DNA from: Glandiceps talaboti
Taxonomy: Eukaryota; Hemichordata; Enteropneusta; Spengelidae
Length of the DNA stretch: 64,000 bases
Direction: 5' to 3'
NCBI RefSeq assembly: GCF_964340395.1
Contig: NC_135553.1
Coordinates: forward strand, 13,654,501-13,718,500
Part shown: in pieces, positions 27,722 to 41,900 of the stretch
Numbering within the stretch: the first letter of the stretch is position 1
Layout of the letters: each line of letters starts with the position of its first letter
Notes under the pieces: model-generated
Told to the model about the DNA's origin: nothing
The model's database searches: none
What the model saw: the letters and a program-made list of their open reading frames with translations, nothing else
Translations under genes and position numbers: made by a program

Positions 27722-30700
27722 ATGGCGGAGATAGAAGGTAACTCTTCCGGGGAGGAAATGGAAGTAATTGAAGCTGAAGAGAGTGATGGCGAGGAGGAAG
27801 AAATGGAAGAGGAAAAGGGGGAGGCGAAGGCTTTTCTTCCTGGGGAACAAATGGGGGACGATGAGGAACTAGTGAGAGATGAATCGGCTTATCATATGTA
27901 CCATCAGGCACAAACAGGTGAGTGGAGAAGACTTGCATCTTGCAACGTTGCACCACATACTCTTTGCTTTGGTAGCAATAAGAAAATGTTGAAAGTGTAA
28001 ACGTAATAGAATTTGGGTAACTTTGTCAGAAGTAAGGACTGAACTGTCCTTTGTTTCTTGCAGTGATCGATCATTCGTGAAAAAAAGAGACAATACTGCA
28101 GTGGTGTCAATGAATCGCATATCAACATGCTTGCATTATTAATGTTTTGTGTCACTACAAGCATGAATAAGCATGATAAATTTTGCAAGTGGTAATTTAT
28201 CATGAAAGTACAATCACAATGGTCCCTGTACATGTATAGAGGGACTGTTTACATTAATTTAATATATTAAAATGTAAATCTAATATTTTAACTAATGCAT
28301 CTTTTATGTGATACAACTTATCTGTGGTGTGATAAACATATACAAAAGGCCATGGGAGGAGATAAGTTTTTTTTCTACTTTCATTAGTAAAAGGCCTATC
28401 TATCAAGCTCATGTGTAGATCGATGGCCTGTAGATGCCACCTGAGACTTTCATTAGCTAATTATCACAGCATTGTCTGTTGGCATCTTGCCAACTACATG
28501 TTTCACAATATAATCTACATATGAACCCAAGGTTTTTACCCCATCTGTAAACGAACAACTCTTGATACAGTAATGATATTACAAATGATTAAACTTTTTA
28601 TTACACACTTTTAAGCAATATTTATGAAATTCACAAAATAACTTGTATTGTAATTCTGTGAAAAATGATTGTATGGTTGATATAGCTAGTCATCAATTAG
28701 AAGAGTCATGTGAGAATGGTTTTTTGGTTTTTTTAGAGATATATGTATACTCATTCAGTGTTCCATGACAGTTTGTTTGGAACAAGTTACAGTGTACATG
28801 CACTGGCAAATATTGCCTGCAAAATGTCATTATGCATCTTACTGTCTGCTGGCAAAATGAAAGTGAGCAAGTTGAGCTACAGAGATTTAAAAAAAAAATT
28901 GTTCATTTTTTTTAATTATTATTATTAATTTTATTTCAGGAGCACCTTGTTTGAGTTTTGACATCTTGAAGGATAATCTAGGTGAGAATCGTGTAGAGTA
29001 TCCACATACATGCTACCTTGTGGCTGGAACACAGGCAGAGAAAACACACCTCAACAACATCATTGTAATGAAAATGAGTAATCTCTACAAAACCAAAAAA
29101 GATGAGGAAGAGGAGGAGAAGGAAGATGATGATGATGATGATAGTAGTGAAGAAAATGAAGATGAGAAAGCAGAGTTAGAAACATCAATGATTAAACACA
29201 ATGGATCTATCAATAGGATTAGGGTAGGTATGAAAACAAGGGATGTATTTGGGTGTACTAATCTCAAGACAAGAGGGACTTTCTGACTTCTCCCTTATAA
29301 TTCTCCTGGTATGGGTCACACAAATGCAGAACATTGCCTTGTTATCAATTGGAGCATTGAGATATCTCTGTTGGTTCATGCTAATATACATGTATGTGGG
29401 AACTAGGAGAATTGTAAATGAAAGATTACATTTCATAGTTTGATACGAACAGATTTATGACCTCTTTACATGTACATGAATTGTCAGGGGAACTTGAGAT
29501 TTGTTTGTGAATGTGAGCTATAGTGAAAAGAGGCCATAAAAGTGTTCTTATCAAATGATGGATTATTGTCTCTGTACTTCCAGCATGTTGTACATGTACT
29601 AGGCGTTATCAATCAAATTCATTCGTTAATTATTCCTGTTTGCCACAATTACCACTTGTTCATGCTAGCCTGTTATTGCTTTCTCAAAAATGTCCCACTA
29701 TGGTATAAGAGATTCAAGGTATTTTTGCATTCATTTACTGCAGACTGTAATTAGTTTTGCCGCCAACATTCACCCGTAATCTGTATACTGTCATTGTGTT
29801 TTCTATCATAGAGTACAGTGATAAATGAACGACACTTAGTTGCTACTTGGTCAGAAAAAGGAAGTGTGCACATCTGGGATTTGAAACAACATGTAGACGC
29901 CCTGGAAGACAGTGCAGCACTAGCCAGACTAGCCAAACAAGACAAGACCAAACCATTGTTTACATTCAGTGGCCACCAATCAGAAGGCTATGCTGTAGAC
30001 TGGTCACCTACTGTGATTGGTCAGTGCTTCTTTTTCCCCATATATAGGCATGCAAACTTTGTTGCCATGACATCGTTAGAATGAGATTGGGGTGTTGGAA
30101 ATGATTTCCTTTGAAACTCAAATGTTCAATTATATGTAAATTCGATTGTTTGGATGACATTCAGATTCAAACAGAGCAAATTATTTCATGGAAAATGAAA
30201 AAGTTTTAGTTGAAAAGTTTACAGGTTAGATCGTGAGAAATGTACTTGAAAGTGATTATTTACAGGGTATTCTGATATTGTTTATTGTCAGAACCAACGA
30301 CAAAATATTATTTGTTTGTTAGTAATAGGGGGGGGGGGGACTACATCTTGGCTTGTATAGCAGAGATGAAGATGTGTGCCCTTATTGAGTGCAGTAGCAC
30401 TTACTCAGATTTTACCATATGTAGCATTTCTTCAAAAATTGATTTCTTATTTTAGTACGTTATTATTTTGATATTTTAGGAAGACTAGCGACAGGAGACT
30501 GTAAAAAGAATATTCACCTTTGGAATATGAAGGAAGGTGGTGATTGGCATGTAGACCAGAGACCTTACACAGCACATACAGAGTCTGTAGAAGATATACA
30601 ATGGTCACCCAATGAAAATACTGTAAGTTTTGTACACCTGTGTTACCAGGTGTAAACGTAGAGTCCTCCAAAGAAAATATTGAAAAGTTTTGTACACCTG

Positions 30701-32227
30701 TGTTAACAGGTGTAAATGTAGAGTCCTCCAATGAGAATACTGTAAATTTTTGTACACCTGTGTTACCAGGTGTAAACGAAGAGTCCTCCAATGCAAATAC
30801 TGAAAGTTTTGTACACCTGTGTTACCAGGTGTAAACTAAAGATTCTAAGCTCTGCTTCCCTAATGTTCACCTGAGTTTCCAGGTGTACGCATAAGGTTTC
30901 TCTAAGCAGAGGTCTAACTTTCTCCCAAGGAAAATACTGCCGTATTTGCATTACCTGGTGTAAACGTAAGATAATTTTTACCTATGTTCACCCAGTGAAA
31001 ATACTATACATGTACATGTCTTACCTATGTTTTACCAGATGCAAATCTTAGATAACTTTTAGCCATGTTTCGACTTATGAAAATAATCTTGTTTTATCAG
31101 GTGTAAACCCAGGCAGAAATACCTAGTGACTAAGTCCCTTCATAGTTTACTAATAATATGAATTTGTGTACTTGATCTCCTAGGTCTTTGCATCATGTTC
31201 GGTGGACAAAACTGTTCGTGTCTGGGACAGCAGAGCAGCACCAAGTAAAGCCTGTATGTTGACAACCACAGCGCATGACAGTGATGTGAATGTCATCAGC
31301 TGGAATAGGAACGAACCATTCATTGTATCTGGTGGGGATGATGGCATGTTGAAAGTGTGGGACCTTAGACAGTTCCAGGCAAGTTTTATGTAGTGACTGT
31401 GAAATACCATGGAGTACCCAAATTTTAGACATTTTCATTTCATCAGTTTCACTTTCTCTTTTTCCTACTAAAATGAAATCATCATTGAAATACTTTTTCA
31501 CCTGCAATTTTAGTATATCCTCTCAAATATGCAAATATATGAAATCAGAGCAAATTTGGAGAACTGAATTTTTAAATTGAAATATTTCTTTGTAATAGCA
31601 TGTACGTTCCATAATCACACAATTTATATGCATGCAATTTCTTCCATACCAAATCGAACACCAGACATGTTTCAAATACATCTACCTGTCTGTCTGTCTG
31701 TCTATATGTGTGTCTCTGTCTGTCTGTCTGTCTGTCTATCTGTCTGCCTCTGTCTGATTTACTCTTTGGCTGTCAATCCCTATGTCTGTCTGTCTCTTTC
31801 TTGCTGTCTGGCTATCCGTGTGGATGTCTGTTGCCTTTATTGATGTCTGATTGAACTACCAAACCTTCACTCACAAAAACACCCATCATTCTCCTTTGAA
31901 TTCCAGAAGGGTCAAGCTGTTGCCAAGTTCAAACATCACACGGCACCCATCACATCAGTGGCATGGAACCACAAAGACAGCACAGTGTTTGCAGCGTCAG
32001 GTGCCGACAACCAAATCACACTGTGGGACTTAGCAGTTGAGAAAGACGAGGAAACATCTCGCCCAGAACAAGGAAATTCAGCACAGCCGGACGTACCTCC
32101 ACAACTTTTGTTTATTCACCAGGGTCAAACTGATATTAAAGAGGTTCACTGGCATTCACAGATTCCTGGACTTATCATCAGCACTGCACATGATGGATTC
32201 AATATTTTTAGAACTATCAGTGTGTGA
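27722..32227 (+). CDS. GRWD1: GRWD1, glutamate-rich WD repeat-containing protein 1 (complete)
   Basis: Six exons join in frame: 27722-27917, 28940-29223, 29812-30019, 30480-30622, 31184-31378 and 31907-32227. The 448-residue product is close to the 446 of human GRWD1. Order: acidic N-terminus (about 1-55), a CAF1C/H4-binding segment (ESAYHMYHQ...PCLSFDIL, about 54-105), an acidic Glu/Asp tract (about 114-145), then WD repeats marked by VHIWDL, IHLWNM, VRVWDS, LKVWDL and ITLWDL. In the family it is a nuclear/nucleolar histone-binding chaperone acting in ribosome biogenesis (yeast Rrb1 escorts ribosomal protein L3), and in animals it also links to CDT1/MCM loading; those roles are family knowledge. 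Intron 5 has a GC donor (CAG/GCAAGT) supported by exact alignment length. Intron 4 carries a minisatellite derived from the exon 4 donor. Confidence 0.97.
30610..30849. repeat. 60 bp minisatellite (4 clear copies) spanning the GRWD1 exon 4 splice donor
   Basis: Four 60 bp units start at 30610, 30670, 30730 and 30790. Unit 1 begins with the last 13 bases of exon 4 (CAATGAAAATACT) and continues into intron 4. Each unit contains the inverted pair ACACCTG-(6 nt)-CAGGTGT and ends GAGTCCTCC. The donor GT is intact in unit 1 (real) and unit 3 (GTAAAT at 30742), but mutated in units 2 and 4. More degenerate copies (ACCAGG/ACCTGGTGTAAAC, GAAAATACT) continue to about 31,100. Reading frames on either strand through this array are repeat artefacts. 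Confidence 0.95.
31687..31832. repeat. (TCTG)n microsatellite, GRWD1 intron 5
   Basis: Interrupted CTGT/TCTG tetranucleotide array between GRWD1 exons 5 and 6. Confidence 0.9.
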
Positions 32228-32604
32228 CATACATGGCAGCTGAAAAAGATAGATTATTTTAAACGTTTGACTGACTACCAAAAGTATCTTTTGGTATTGA
32301 ATTTTATCTGTCAATTATGTCCAGAAAATGTCAAAGTCAAAAAAGTTGGTAAAGTTATCAGTAAATACAAGTTGGACCATTGTAGAAGGAGAGATGTGTA
32401 TGCGATCACTGTAGGTCTGGTATTTATCAGCAGGGTTTGTGTCCTCCACAAGTCATGTGATTGCCACTTTGTTTGGATTTGCCTACAGACTTCTGCCCCA
32501 TGAGTTGAGATTGATCCAATTGGATAACACATTGTGTATAGGGGAAAACAAAGTAATGGGGGTACAACTAAACTTTCAGTGAAATTTGCTGAAACTTCTG
32601 TCAT

Positions 32605-32622
32605 AATAAATTAAATAATAAA
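32605..32622 (+). terminator. GRWD1 polyadenylation signals
   Basis: Two AATAAA hexamers (32605-32610 and 32617-32622) lie about 380 bp after the GRWD1 stop, giving a plausible 3' UTR. Confidence 0.6.
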
Positions 32623-32629
32623 TTGAACA

Positions 32630-35140
32630 GTTCTACTCACAGAGTCCAAATTTTTGTAATGAATCTCAAGGATTTTAGCTGTCATCTCATCAGCATTGTC
32701 AAAGATGTACTACAAAAGTGTCTGTCATTGCGTGTCTCATGAAATGATTTGAAGTGATACAGCTTGGATCTAGACACCACCATCTCAATTTACATTGTGG
32801 TTCCCTTTGATTGCTGTCTATTCCTTTCCTTACTCTACATCTATGCAGTTCATCTGATCCAGGATTTTGACATTCACCATATCATTTATCTGCTGTGCCT
32901 GTTGTCAGTTTAAATCAATTTCTCACATCAAAGCCCACGTGTATTCATTGATTTTACAGCTGTATCACTCAAATTTATCTCATGTCATGAACAGTCATTC
33001 TCGTCCATTATATAATGTTTGGGTGTAGAGTATAGAATTGAACATAAAATGGCTAATGGATTGTTGCATATCAGTAGAGAAATATTTGATTAAGAATTTG
33101 TTTCTAAATCATATATGTATGTCATGTATCATGCACGTTTTTGAATATAATTTTTATGATAAGCACAAGACATCACTAAGCAATGTCAATGTACAATTGG
33201 TAAGCATGGAAATTCTGCCACATCTCAATAGGCAGGTGATTATTCAACATAGGTTTTAGTCAACTTCCGACACCAAAGCCCACATACACCTATTGTTTTT
33301 ATGAAAGTGTATTGTGATGTTATTGTATTATCAAAAATTCAGGACCGAGTTATGTGAAATGTACATAACAAGAATGAACATTATATTGTGTTTATTAATC
33401 CACCTTTGTTTTCAGTAAATCATAGTTGAACCCACAACGCTACAAAAATCAGGGACAAATTCTGTGTTGTACATTTACATGTCAGGTTAAGGATTTTGTC
33501 ATGTCAGTTGCAAAATTACACACTGAATTAGGGGTGTCAATATATTTTTTTTAAAGGAAAAACTGCCAATATGCCATTTTGCGTCACTTTAAAGATGTCA
33601 ATGGCATGCATTTGGAGGCTAGCTTTTAAACAGTGATACATGTTTGATATATTTCAGATAATCTATCGAAAAAAAATATGGCTAACCTGACATTTCCTTT
33701 GAAAAGACATCAGTGTGAATTTTCCCTGTGAAATGTACACAAATATCAGGCGTCTGTTGTTATTTGTTTATCATGGAGTGTGGTAATTATGGCCCAAGTA
33801 TAAGTACCTGTATGTGCGATGATATCAAAGTGGTACAAACTTCATTTGTATTGTTTCAGTCGAGTGAGAAGACTCGCATAAAACTTAGATTAAGTTATTC
33901 TTGTATTACATGTGTCATTATTGTGGATACATACATGTACCTTCAATGGCAGTAATCTTTTCTTAGCATGTCACTTGGTATCATTTTCTCGCCATTTTAA
34001 TATACATGTACATATATTAAATTATGTCAGCAAATCGTTTACATATTATGTCTGCTTACCAGGTGTTAGTTCTGCCAATGGCAAGTGATGGTAAAGTTTA
34101 CTTCAGTAAAGCTGATTACTGTATTGTTAGTAATTATAAACCAAAACAATTTATTCTTGTTGATCACTTGTCTATCTCTCTGTAATGTCCACTTGAACTT
34201 ATACAATACAATACACCTTGAAAATATGTAATAAAAATAATGACGATAGTAGTTGCAATGGTTTATTTTATTTGCGCCATAGTCCCTATAAAATACTCTC
34301 AGCACAGTATGGAAATTTCAAATTTAACGTCGTTATTATTTGAGGAGTTTGTACATTTGGACACTAGGGGGCGCTATTTGGTTCACCTCTGCACCAGTAA
34401 TGGTCACTATAAACCGAGACAGCCCTGATTTAAAACACCATGGTCATGAAACTTTGTTGTTTGTTATTAATGAATTTGCTCATAGCAACCTTCATTATAA
34501 CCACTCATAATTGAAACAGGAGATGATATTTTGAATGCAGACATAATGAGTTGGGCAAACTAGCTAGATCTTGTATTATGAAGGCTTTCCTCTCTGTATG
34601 TTGCAAGTCATTCTCAACCTTTGAAAAAAACACTGAAAGCAGTAGCACATCCCTAAGCCAATCCACCCCTAAGCAAATCTATAACATATTGCCTAATATG
34701 GTGATTTGGTACTCACACTTTGATTCAAGGTAGTTGTCATGTATGTGTCGTTACAACTTCAAAATAGTGCTGGATGCTACTACTATAAAAGGAACTCTCT
34801 GATTCGTCAAGAAATTGCAGAATAATAGTAATTCATACATTAAAAGAATTTTCTATTCAATCTGTAGTTACACACTTTTGATGTTTTAGATTCTTGTAAA
34901 TTTCCATGCAGACTTGTAGAGCGATTCCACATCTTTATTTTTTTCTCATTATGGACCTAGGGTGTCTTTCTTCTTTTTGGTTGGAAGTGTAGGTGTGGGG
35001 GGTTTGCAGTTTCTGGCACTAAGAAAAAACTTTGGTTTGTAAGGCTAAAGATCTCACTGATATACATTTGTGATGATTTCACATGGTGGACACTCACTCA
35101 CCCCTCGTCCATAAAAAAGGGTACAAAACAAGACTTTACA
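32630..35140. other. Intergenic, no gene seen
   Basis: Between the 3' ends of GRWD1 and CIAO3 no coding exon is supportable. One CTCF-like motif (34,361-34,376) is present and is listed separately. Confidence 0.6.
34361..34376 (+). promoter_or_regulatory. CTCF-like motif, forward
   Basis: ACACTAGGGGGCGCTA matches the animal CTCF core CCASYAGRKGGCRS at all but the first base. The match is by eye; no occupancy evidence. Confidence 0.45.
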
Positions 35141-35146
35141 GAACAT

Positions 35147-35167
35147 TTTTATTCATTTACATTTATT
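35147..35167 (-). terminator. Candidate CIAO3 polyadenylation signals
   Basis: TTTATT occurs twice on the plus strand (AATAAA read on the minus strand), about 790 bp beyond the CIAO3 stop. The intervening 35,168-35,950 would then be 3' UTR. An open frame on the opposite strand at 35,527-35,739 is not supported by anything else. Confidence 0.4.
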
Positions 35168-35950
35168 ATCAGCACTTGGAGAATATCACAGTATTTCTGA
35201 AAGGAGAGAGCATCTTAGAAAGGAGTTGAGGTTTCTGGAGATGAATTGGCTGATTTTGTCACTGGTGAAACAAATCTGAAAGATCACAAAGTTACATCTG
35301 GGTTGGAAAAATGTAGGCTATTGTACAGTCACCGGGAGATTTATATTTGATGCCAAGCTAGGGAGTTAGAGTTTGGGTTAGGTTAGCAATAGAAATGGGA
35401 AGAGACCTCCTAATATATAGTTGGTGTATATTGTTGGCAATGAGTAAATATTGTTCTACATATATCCTGTGTCTCTTTGCCTAACCATAAACCTAGCTAA
35501 TATCGCTCTTCCTTTCACTAAAATCCATGAATCCACCTAGAAAGCATAGAGTCCCTTCTAACTGTTATTACATACATGGCCATGCCTCTATAAACACATG
35601 CAACCTTGTCATTATTCCAAATAGAAACACCAGAGAAACTTATCAGACAGGTGAAGCTCATATTGCCCATGGACAACATGAGACAAAATTGAAAGAAGTA
35701 TCTCACAAAGATTTGTCATTTGCGATTTTGGATGAATGAAAATCACAATTACAAAATCATTATACATTACCCAACATATACATATAAACAGTGACTTGGT
35801 ATGTAATGAAATATTACAGGCCTAATTTTTGGTACATGTTTGTGGCATCACGTCGGGATATTACTATCCCATCCGCAAATGCAAAGGTTGATATTGGGCA
35901 ATGACATACATTATCTTGCATTCTGCAGACTTGTTCCTCATTTGTATTGT

Positions 35951-38900
35951 CTACCATTTGATATTTAATGCCGTTGATATTTTCTCAATCTCATGGTACT
36001 GTGTGTGTAACATAGTCCTGGCTTTATCAGAGTCCTCCCCCTCTAGCCATTCAGTATACAGTTGCCTGACTAGTGTATTGTCCTGTGGTTCTCTATGCTG
36101 TACACAGTGGTACAACTCTTCCACCCTGACAAGGAGATCTTTTGCATTTTCGCCATCCTCAGCCTTGATCTGGCCACCTCCATTTACACACCCTGAAAGA
36201 TGAAATCCAGCAAAATTAAAGTTAGTGGTACTTTGATGAGAAAAACAAATGTATCAAAATTACTGAAGATATCAGACTGAAATACTGTGTACCTTCTGCG
36301 GAGAACTCAAGCTGTGAGATTTTAAGATGGGGGATGATGTTGGGATTGCATGCATAACTGAGATGAAATGAAAATAATCAAAACATAGCATGGATTTCGA
36401 GATGAGAAATACAGAATCTCTGATAACCAATTCTGACTCCCTAGCTTGATACAAATAAGTGTCTTTGCACAGTTGGTCCACTTGTGCTACATTCATGCCC
36501 AAAAATGCACACAGCTGGCAAGCTTGCCATAGCATTTGCATTGTAGACCTAGGCAACTTTTTAAAAATCTACATAGAGTAACCATAGTTGTATAAATAAC
36601 TACTATATTAATTGTAGAATTAAAGCATCCTATTGAGTTTATTATGTCTTTGATCTTGACCATAACAGTACATCAGGCAGTAACTTTCACCCCTAATTGA
36701 TAATTCCCAGGAGATTACAAACTTTACATTGACATGTAAGTATCACATTTAATCATCAGGTAAAGCATTTATCATGTAACAGTTCGTAGTTTCCATTACA
36801 TCAACTGGTCATTAACCCAGAGAGGTGTCTGCTACAACCAGCAATAACTACTAAATGTGTGACACCAAAGTCAGCTTGCAGGCTCTATATGATGTGTGTA
36901 TGTACTAGTCAAATAGTCTATCTATACCTGCAGGGCATGCCATAACTTCTACAAAATGATATGGACTTTTTCCTCTCTTCACTTTCTGTACAAGATTCTG
37001 TATGTTTCTAAATCCGTTGGCAATTGCAAATTTCAATTCGGGTTTCCCGTTTATTTCTAAAGTGACTTCTTTGAAATCTTTATTCCTGTAAACAAAAATA
37101 TTGTTTTGAATAATTTGATGTCAAGCAAAACAACAAAGTTCCTAAATCTACAGACTTGGCTCAAAATATCTGCATGTATACATTGTCAAGTTTTCTGTGC
37201 AAGTCTTTTTTTACTGAAGTGTACTCAATTAGTTTCAAGGAACTCTGTACTATATACATCACAATGTAAAGAGATACATCACATCACATTACTAAACAAC
37301 CACATCAAACAACCCCCTCTCACGCTACCCAAAGTACGTGCCCCTGTTGAATCATGTCAAACTTACTATTTGTATCATGCTACCAAGACTGCCCTTCACA
37401 TAATGTCCCTAACTGATAACCCCTGTCATTCTCCTCAACTCATAAAAATATCTATGTTTCCTTTATTCTGATCACATAATTCCTTGGCCGTATATTTCAG
37501 TATGTAAACTATTTCGCCACAACATCCAATATCGTGATCATTACCAACAACTCACTACCCTTACTTAATACATTACCACCACCACCACCACCACCACCAC
37601 CACCACCACCACCACCACCACCACTCCCCTTCAACTCAACTAAATGTCTTGTACTAAATACTGTCTACACTATGACCACACAATTCATTGACAGCATATT
37701 TCAGTATATACACTATTAAAGTACAGCATCCAGTATCACAAATCATTACCAACAACTACAACCCATCTTACATTACCCCTGTCTAAACATTGACCCTCCA
37801 CCCACGTGGGTGGTGGGTCTATGGCCTAATCAACCCCCCCCCCCCCCCCACACACACACACACACACCTCAACTCACCTAAGTGTTTTGTACTGAATACC
37901 TTCAACATTATGACCGTAGAGTTCCTTGGCAGCATATTTCAGTACATACTCTATATATCCACCTGATCCGGTTCCACTGTGACTAACAATCTGACCTCCT
38001 GACAAACTTGTAAATCTAAGGCAAAACACAAACATCACATTATTATAATTTCATCTTACTTTATACTGCAAGAACAGTTTTCTAAACAAAATTTGCTTTA
38101 TCTGCCATCCACTTTCATTTGTGATCATCTGCATCCACACTCATTGTCCCTTTATGATGCAAGGCAGCTTTGATTTGGAACTCTCTTCCAATTCACATTA
38201 CATAGTTCAATTCAGCTAAAATAAATTGGTATATATCTATTTAATCATTATTATCCAAGATGATAATGACTGGTGATGATTTAAGAACTTACACTGAATC
38301 TAGATCATGTGACTCCACGTCAGCCAATGAAATGCCCTCTTTCTGTAACATGACTTCAATTTCCCCTGCAATAAATAGAAGAAAATTAATTATTGAACAT
38401 GTACCGGTGATTACTTCACTTGAACTGGTGAATGGGCATTCTAGTGGTATTTACATTGCAGTGCAATACCGAAAAAAACACCACTATTGTATACCTACAT
38501 GTAAATGATATGCAAATAAGGATATGATCATTCCTTGCACTTTGCTTGATCACACAATAAGATTTTAACAGAAATTTACTGTTTTTGTTAAATATATGTA
38601 ATGATAACAGAGAACCCAAGGCCATTTAAGTGCCAGTGTGGTTTTCAGGGGTATATGCATTCAGGCTTTTAGTGTTTTCTGCTGCATTTTCACTGGCTAC
38701 GCTTGTGAAAGTACGACGATACAGAACATGGCAAGAACTTGTGCAACTATTCTGAAACTTGCATTCATGCATCAAGGAGTCCTGTCATATTACTACAATT
38801 CTATAACAACTGAGAAATCAATCATCATTTTGTCCTAAAAAAATTCTTGTTATGACAATACAAACCTGAGGTAATAACACAATCCACATCTCTAGTACTG

Positions 38901-41900
38901 TAAATATCGTCATAGAAATCTTGACGTGATGCTTCTAACTTCTTATCATAACACGGCATGACAGCAACATGGTAGATTTGATCACCTGTCTTGTTGTGTT
39001 GTTTAGCAAAGTAATCTTTGACTAGAGATCCCATGATTTGTTGTGGAGACTTGGTGGTACTGATGTATGGTAGTATGTAACTTCCATGGGTCTTTTCAGC
39101 ATAACAGATCCAACCTGAGATGGAATAAAGGCAAGGATGATTTTATCCAAGGTATATTTCTTTATCATGCTTATCGACCCAGGAAAGTAATTTTCATCAA
39201 TTCTACATCACGTGATCTTTCTAAAATACACTTATAAAAATTGGCAAATCTGTGGGTGAGGCATTATGGGAAATGAGCAATATTAGGAGTTTCTTTTGGT
39301 TCTCACAGCATTTAAATGGGCATTATTTCAAGGAGTGTGAAATTCTTACCATTGTTTATTTCATATCATGCCTAAACTATTCAAATTCATTACAAACAAA
39401 TAAAAATTTACATGAACATATTAATCAGTGGTAGTTCGGAGCTTGACACAGGTTCACCTCAGAAGAAACATACCATAGAACACTAGAGGGCGCCCTTCAA
39501 TGTACCATTCTAAAACTCAAACTTTGAGTATTAATTTTTATAACTTACCTGGACATGCAGATGCCAACATTGGAAAACTGCCTTTCTGTGAACTATTCTT
39601 GTATCTTCTTACAAATTCTCTACCACTTTCCATAAGGCTAAAATCTCTTGAAAATGTTGTATCAAAGACATAATGCACATCTACAAAATCAAGAAAATGC
39701 ATGATGGCTTTTTTTAAAATGTAAGAAAAAAAAATCCTTTTTAGACCAGCTTTTAAAGTCACCAAATTGTAGTTTTTATCAAAAACTTTAAAACTGTTTC
39801 TTGAACAGACAGATGGTCAAACAGACAAACAACCAAACAACCGAACAAACAAACAAACAAACATACACACACACACACACACACATACATACATACATAC
39901 ATACATACATACATACATACATACATACATACATACATACATACATACATACATACATACATACATACATACATACATACATACATACATACATACATAC
40001 ATACATACATACATACATACATACATACATACATACAGAGACAAATGTCAGAAATTACAAAAATTCCTCCTTGTCAGAGTTGAAGAAGAATTGAAACCAA
40101 GTCTATAAATATGACACATACATCTTTTGTTTCTTAAAGATCTTGTCTTACCAAGTTTCTTCAAGAACCCTGTAAGTTTCTCAGCAGCATCTTGGATTGA
40201 CAATTTATATTTTGCAGCTAGTGATGCCCTTGACTGTGGTGAAACCGACACAACAACTAATTTTTGTTTCTCTGGATTTCCATTCTGTAAATGACATGAA
40301 GCATTCAACACAGAATTTGTAACTATTTACTTATATATCAGGCACAACTCCAATCAAAGAGCTAAAAGCTAACATATCAGTGATTTTCAGAGTATGAAAA
40401 TAACTTTCATTTATGTTACATTTAATTTTAAAAACAAAACAAATCATGATAAAACCATATTCATAAATTCACAAATTACGAATCACTTTCACTAATCACC
40501 AATCACAAAGTTTTCAATTTTTACTGTATGTGCATTTCCAGTTTACAAATGCATGTATGTATGTATGTATACTAATACATGTTTAATTTTTGGTGTTCCT
40601 TTCAGGATATTATCCTACAAATGTATGGCTGCTGACCTTATCATTTCAATTTTATATTGAAATTTTTTTACAGGTTATGATTAAAATTTCAAAGAAACCC
40701 CTACTATGCCATCAATAGTACCAACAATGCCAGAAGACGATTTTCAATGCTCACTAAAGGTACACACTGACATGATTAATGCCATATTACATTAATTGAG
40801 GTTCCAGGTACTAAGTATTATCAACCAAATAAAAAAGCAGCTTCTGTGTCACTTTGATTTGTATATTTTCTTCTTATGCCCTCAGACCCCGTTCTTGAAC
40901 TATAGCAGTAGTTCTCACCTGAACCTGTGTTTTGTTTTCTACCAGTACCTTATACAACTCATCCTGACTTTGTTGAGTTATCAGAACACTCTCAGCTGAT
41001 GTAATGCATCCACTACAAGCAAGACAGTCATCTAATGTTATCTTGGCTTTCTCCAGTTTAGTCGCACTGCCATCCTGATAAGTGATAGATAATATAAAAA
41101 CAGTTTTCATGTTTTGTGATGAAAGCTTATAGTAAACACGTGTCATGAATATTTCACACATATGAATTAATACATGTATAAGTGCAGTGAAAACAAACCC
41201 TCATTAGGTGAAACACTCTAATGACTTGGTTTCTGTAAGTTTATGTAATTGTTACACCCTAAATATACGGTGCCAGGCTTCAAAGGGTTAAAGTAAAAAA
41301 AAAAAATCTCTATTTGAATTTCCCAGATATTTTTTTTTTTAACAATCTTCATAAAAAGGTTAATACATTGGTCTTGTGCATTTTGCAAGACTGGCTGATA
41401 TCATTGACTTTCAAACTTATAACCCAAGAAGTGTTTTGAAATGAACTAATGATACATTGAATGCAATCACAGTAAGAAAAATTAACACGTATGAGATGAA
41501 AATAATTGACAAATGAAATTCAAACTGTTTTTACCCCTGATATTTGAAAGTAACTCCCATCATCTTCTATCTTAATTTTTGCAATACCTCCAGCTTTCCT
41601 TTCCACTTTCACTGGCTTGATGCATTCCTGTTGTGTATTTAATAATAATAAATCATAATAATTTGCATTAAAACAACACACATTTACATTATCAATATCA
41701 CAATAATTTTCATAATTTTACATACATGATCTAGTATGATCTACACGTTATGTTGTAAAAATGTGACTGGACATATCATGACATCAACATTGATATTGAT
41801 AGTTCTAGTATATATAGCTAACTCCATCTGATAAAAAGTCATATATAACATAAAACATAATATACATGATATAATACATAAAAGCTAGATTGGTGATCCG

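Noticed and set aside
29085-29267. Poly-Ser antisense frame over GRWD1 exon 2
   Set aside because: It is the reverse complement of the GRWD1 acidic tract.
30300-30420. Possible intronic C/D snoRNA in GRWD1 intron 3 (ATGAAGA ... CTCAG)
   Set aside because: Boxes do not match RTGATGA/CTGA and there is no terminal stem.
30447-30951. Antisense repeat protein with FTPGNTGVQ units
   Set aside because: It is a translation of the 60 bp minisatellite; the period is divisible by three, so frames stay open.
39759-40094. Several long overlapping reading frames on both strands
   Set aside because: They are translations of an (ACAT)n microsatellite in a CIAO3 intron.
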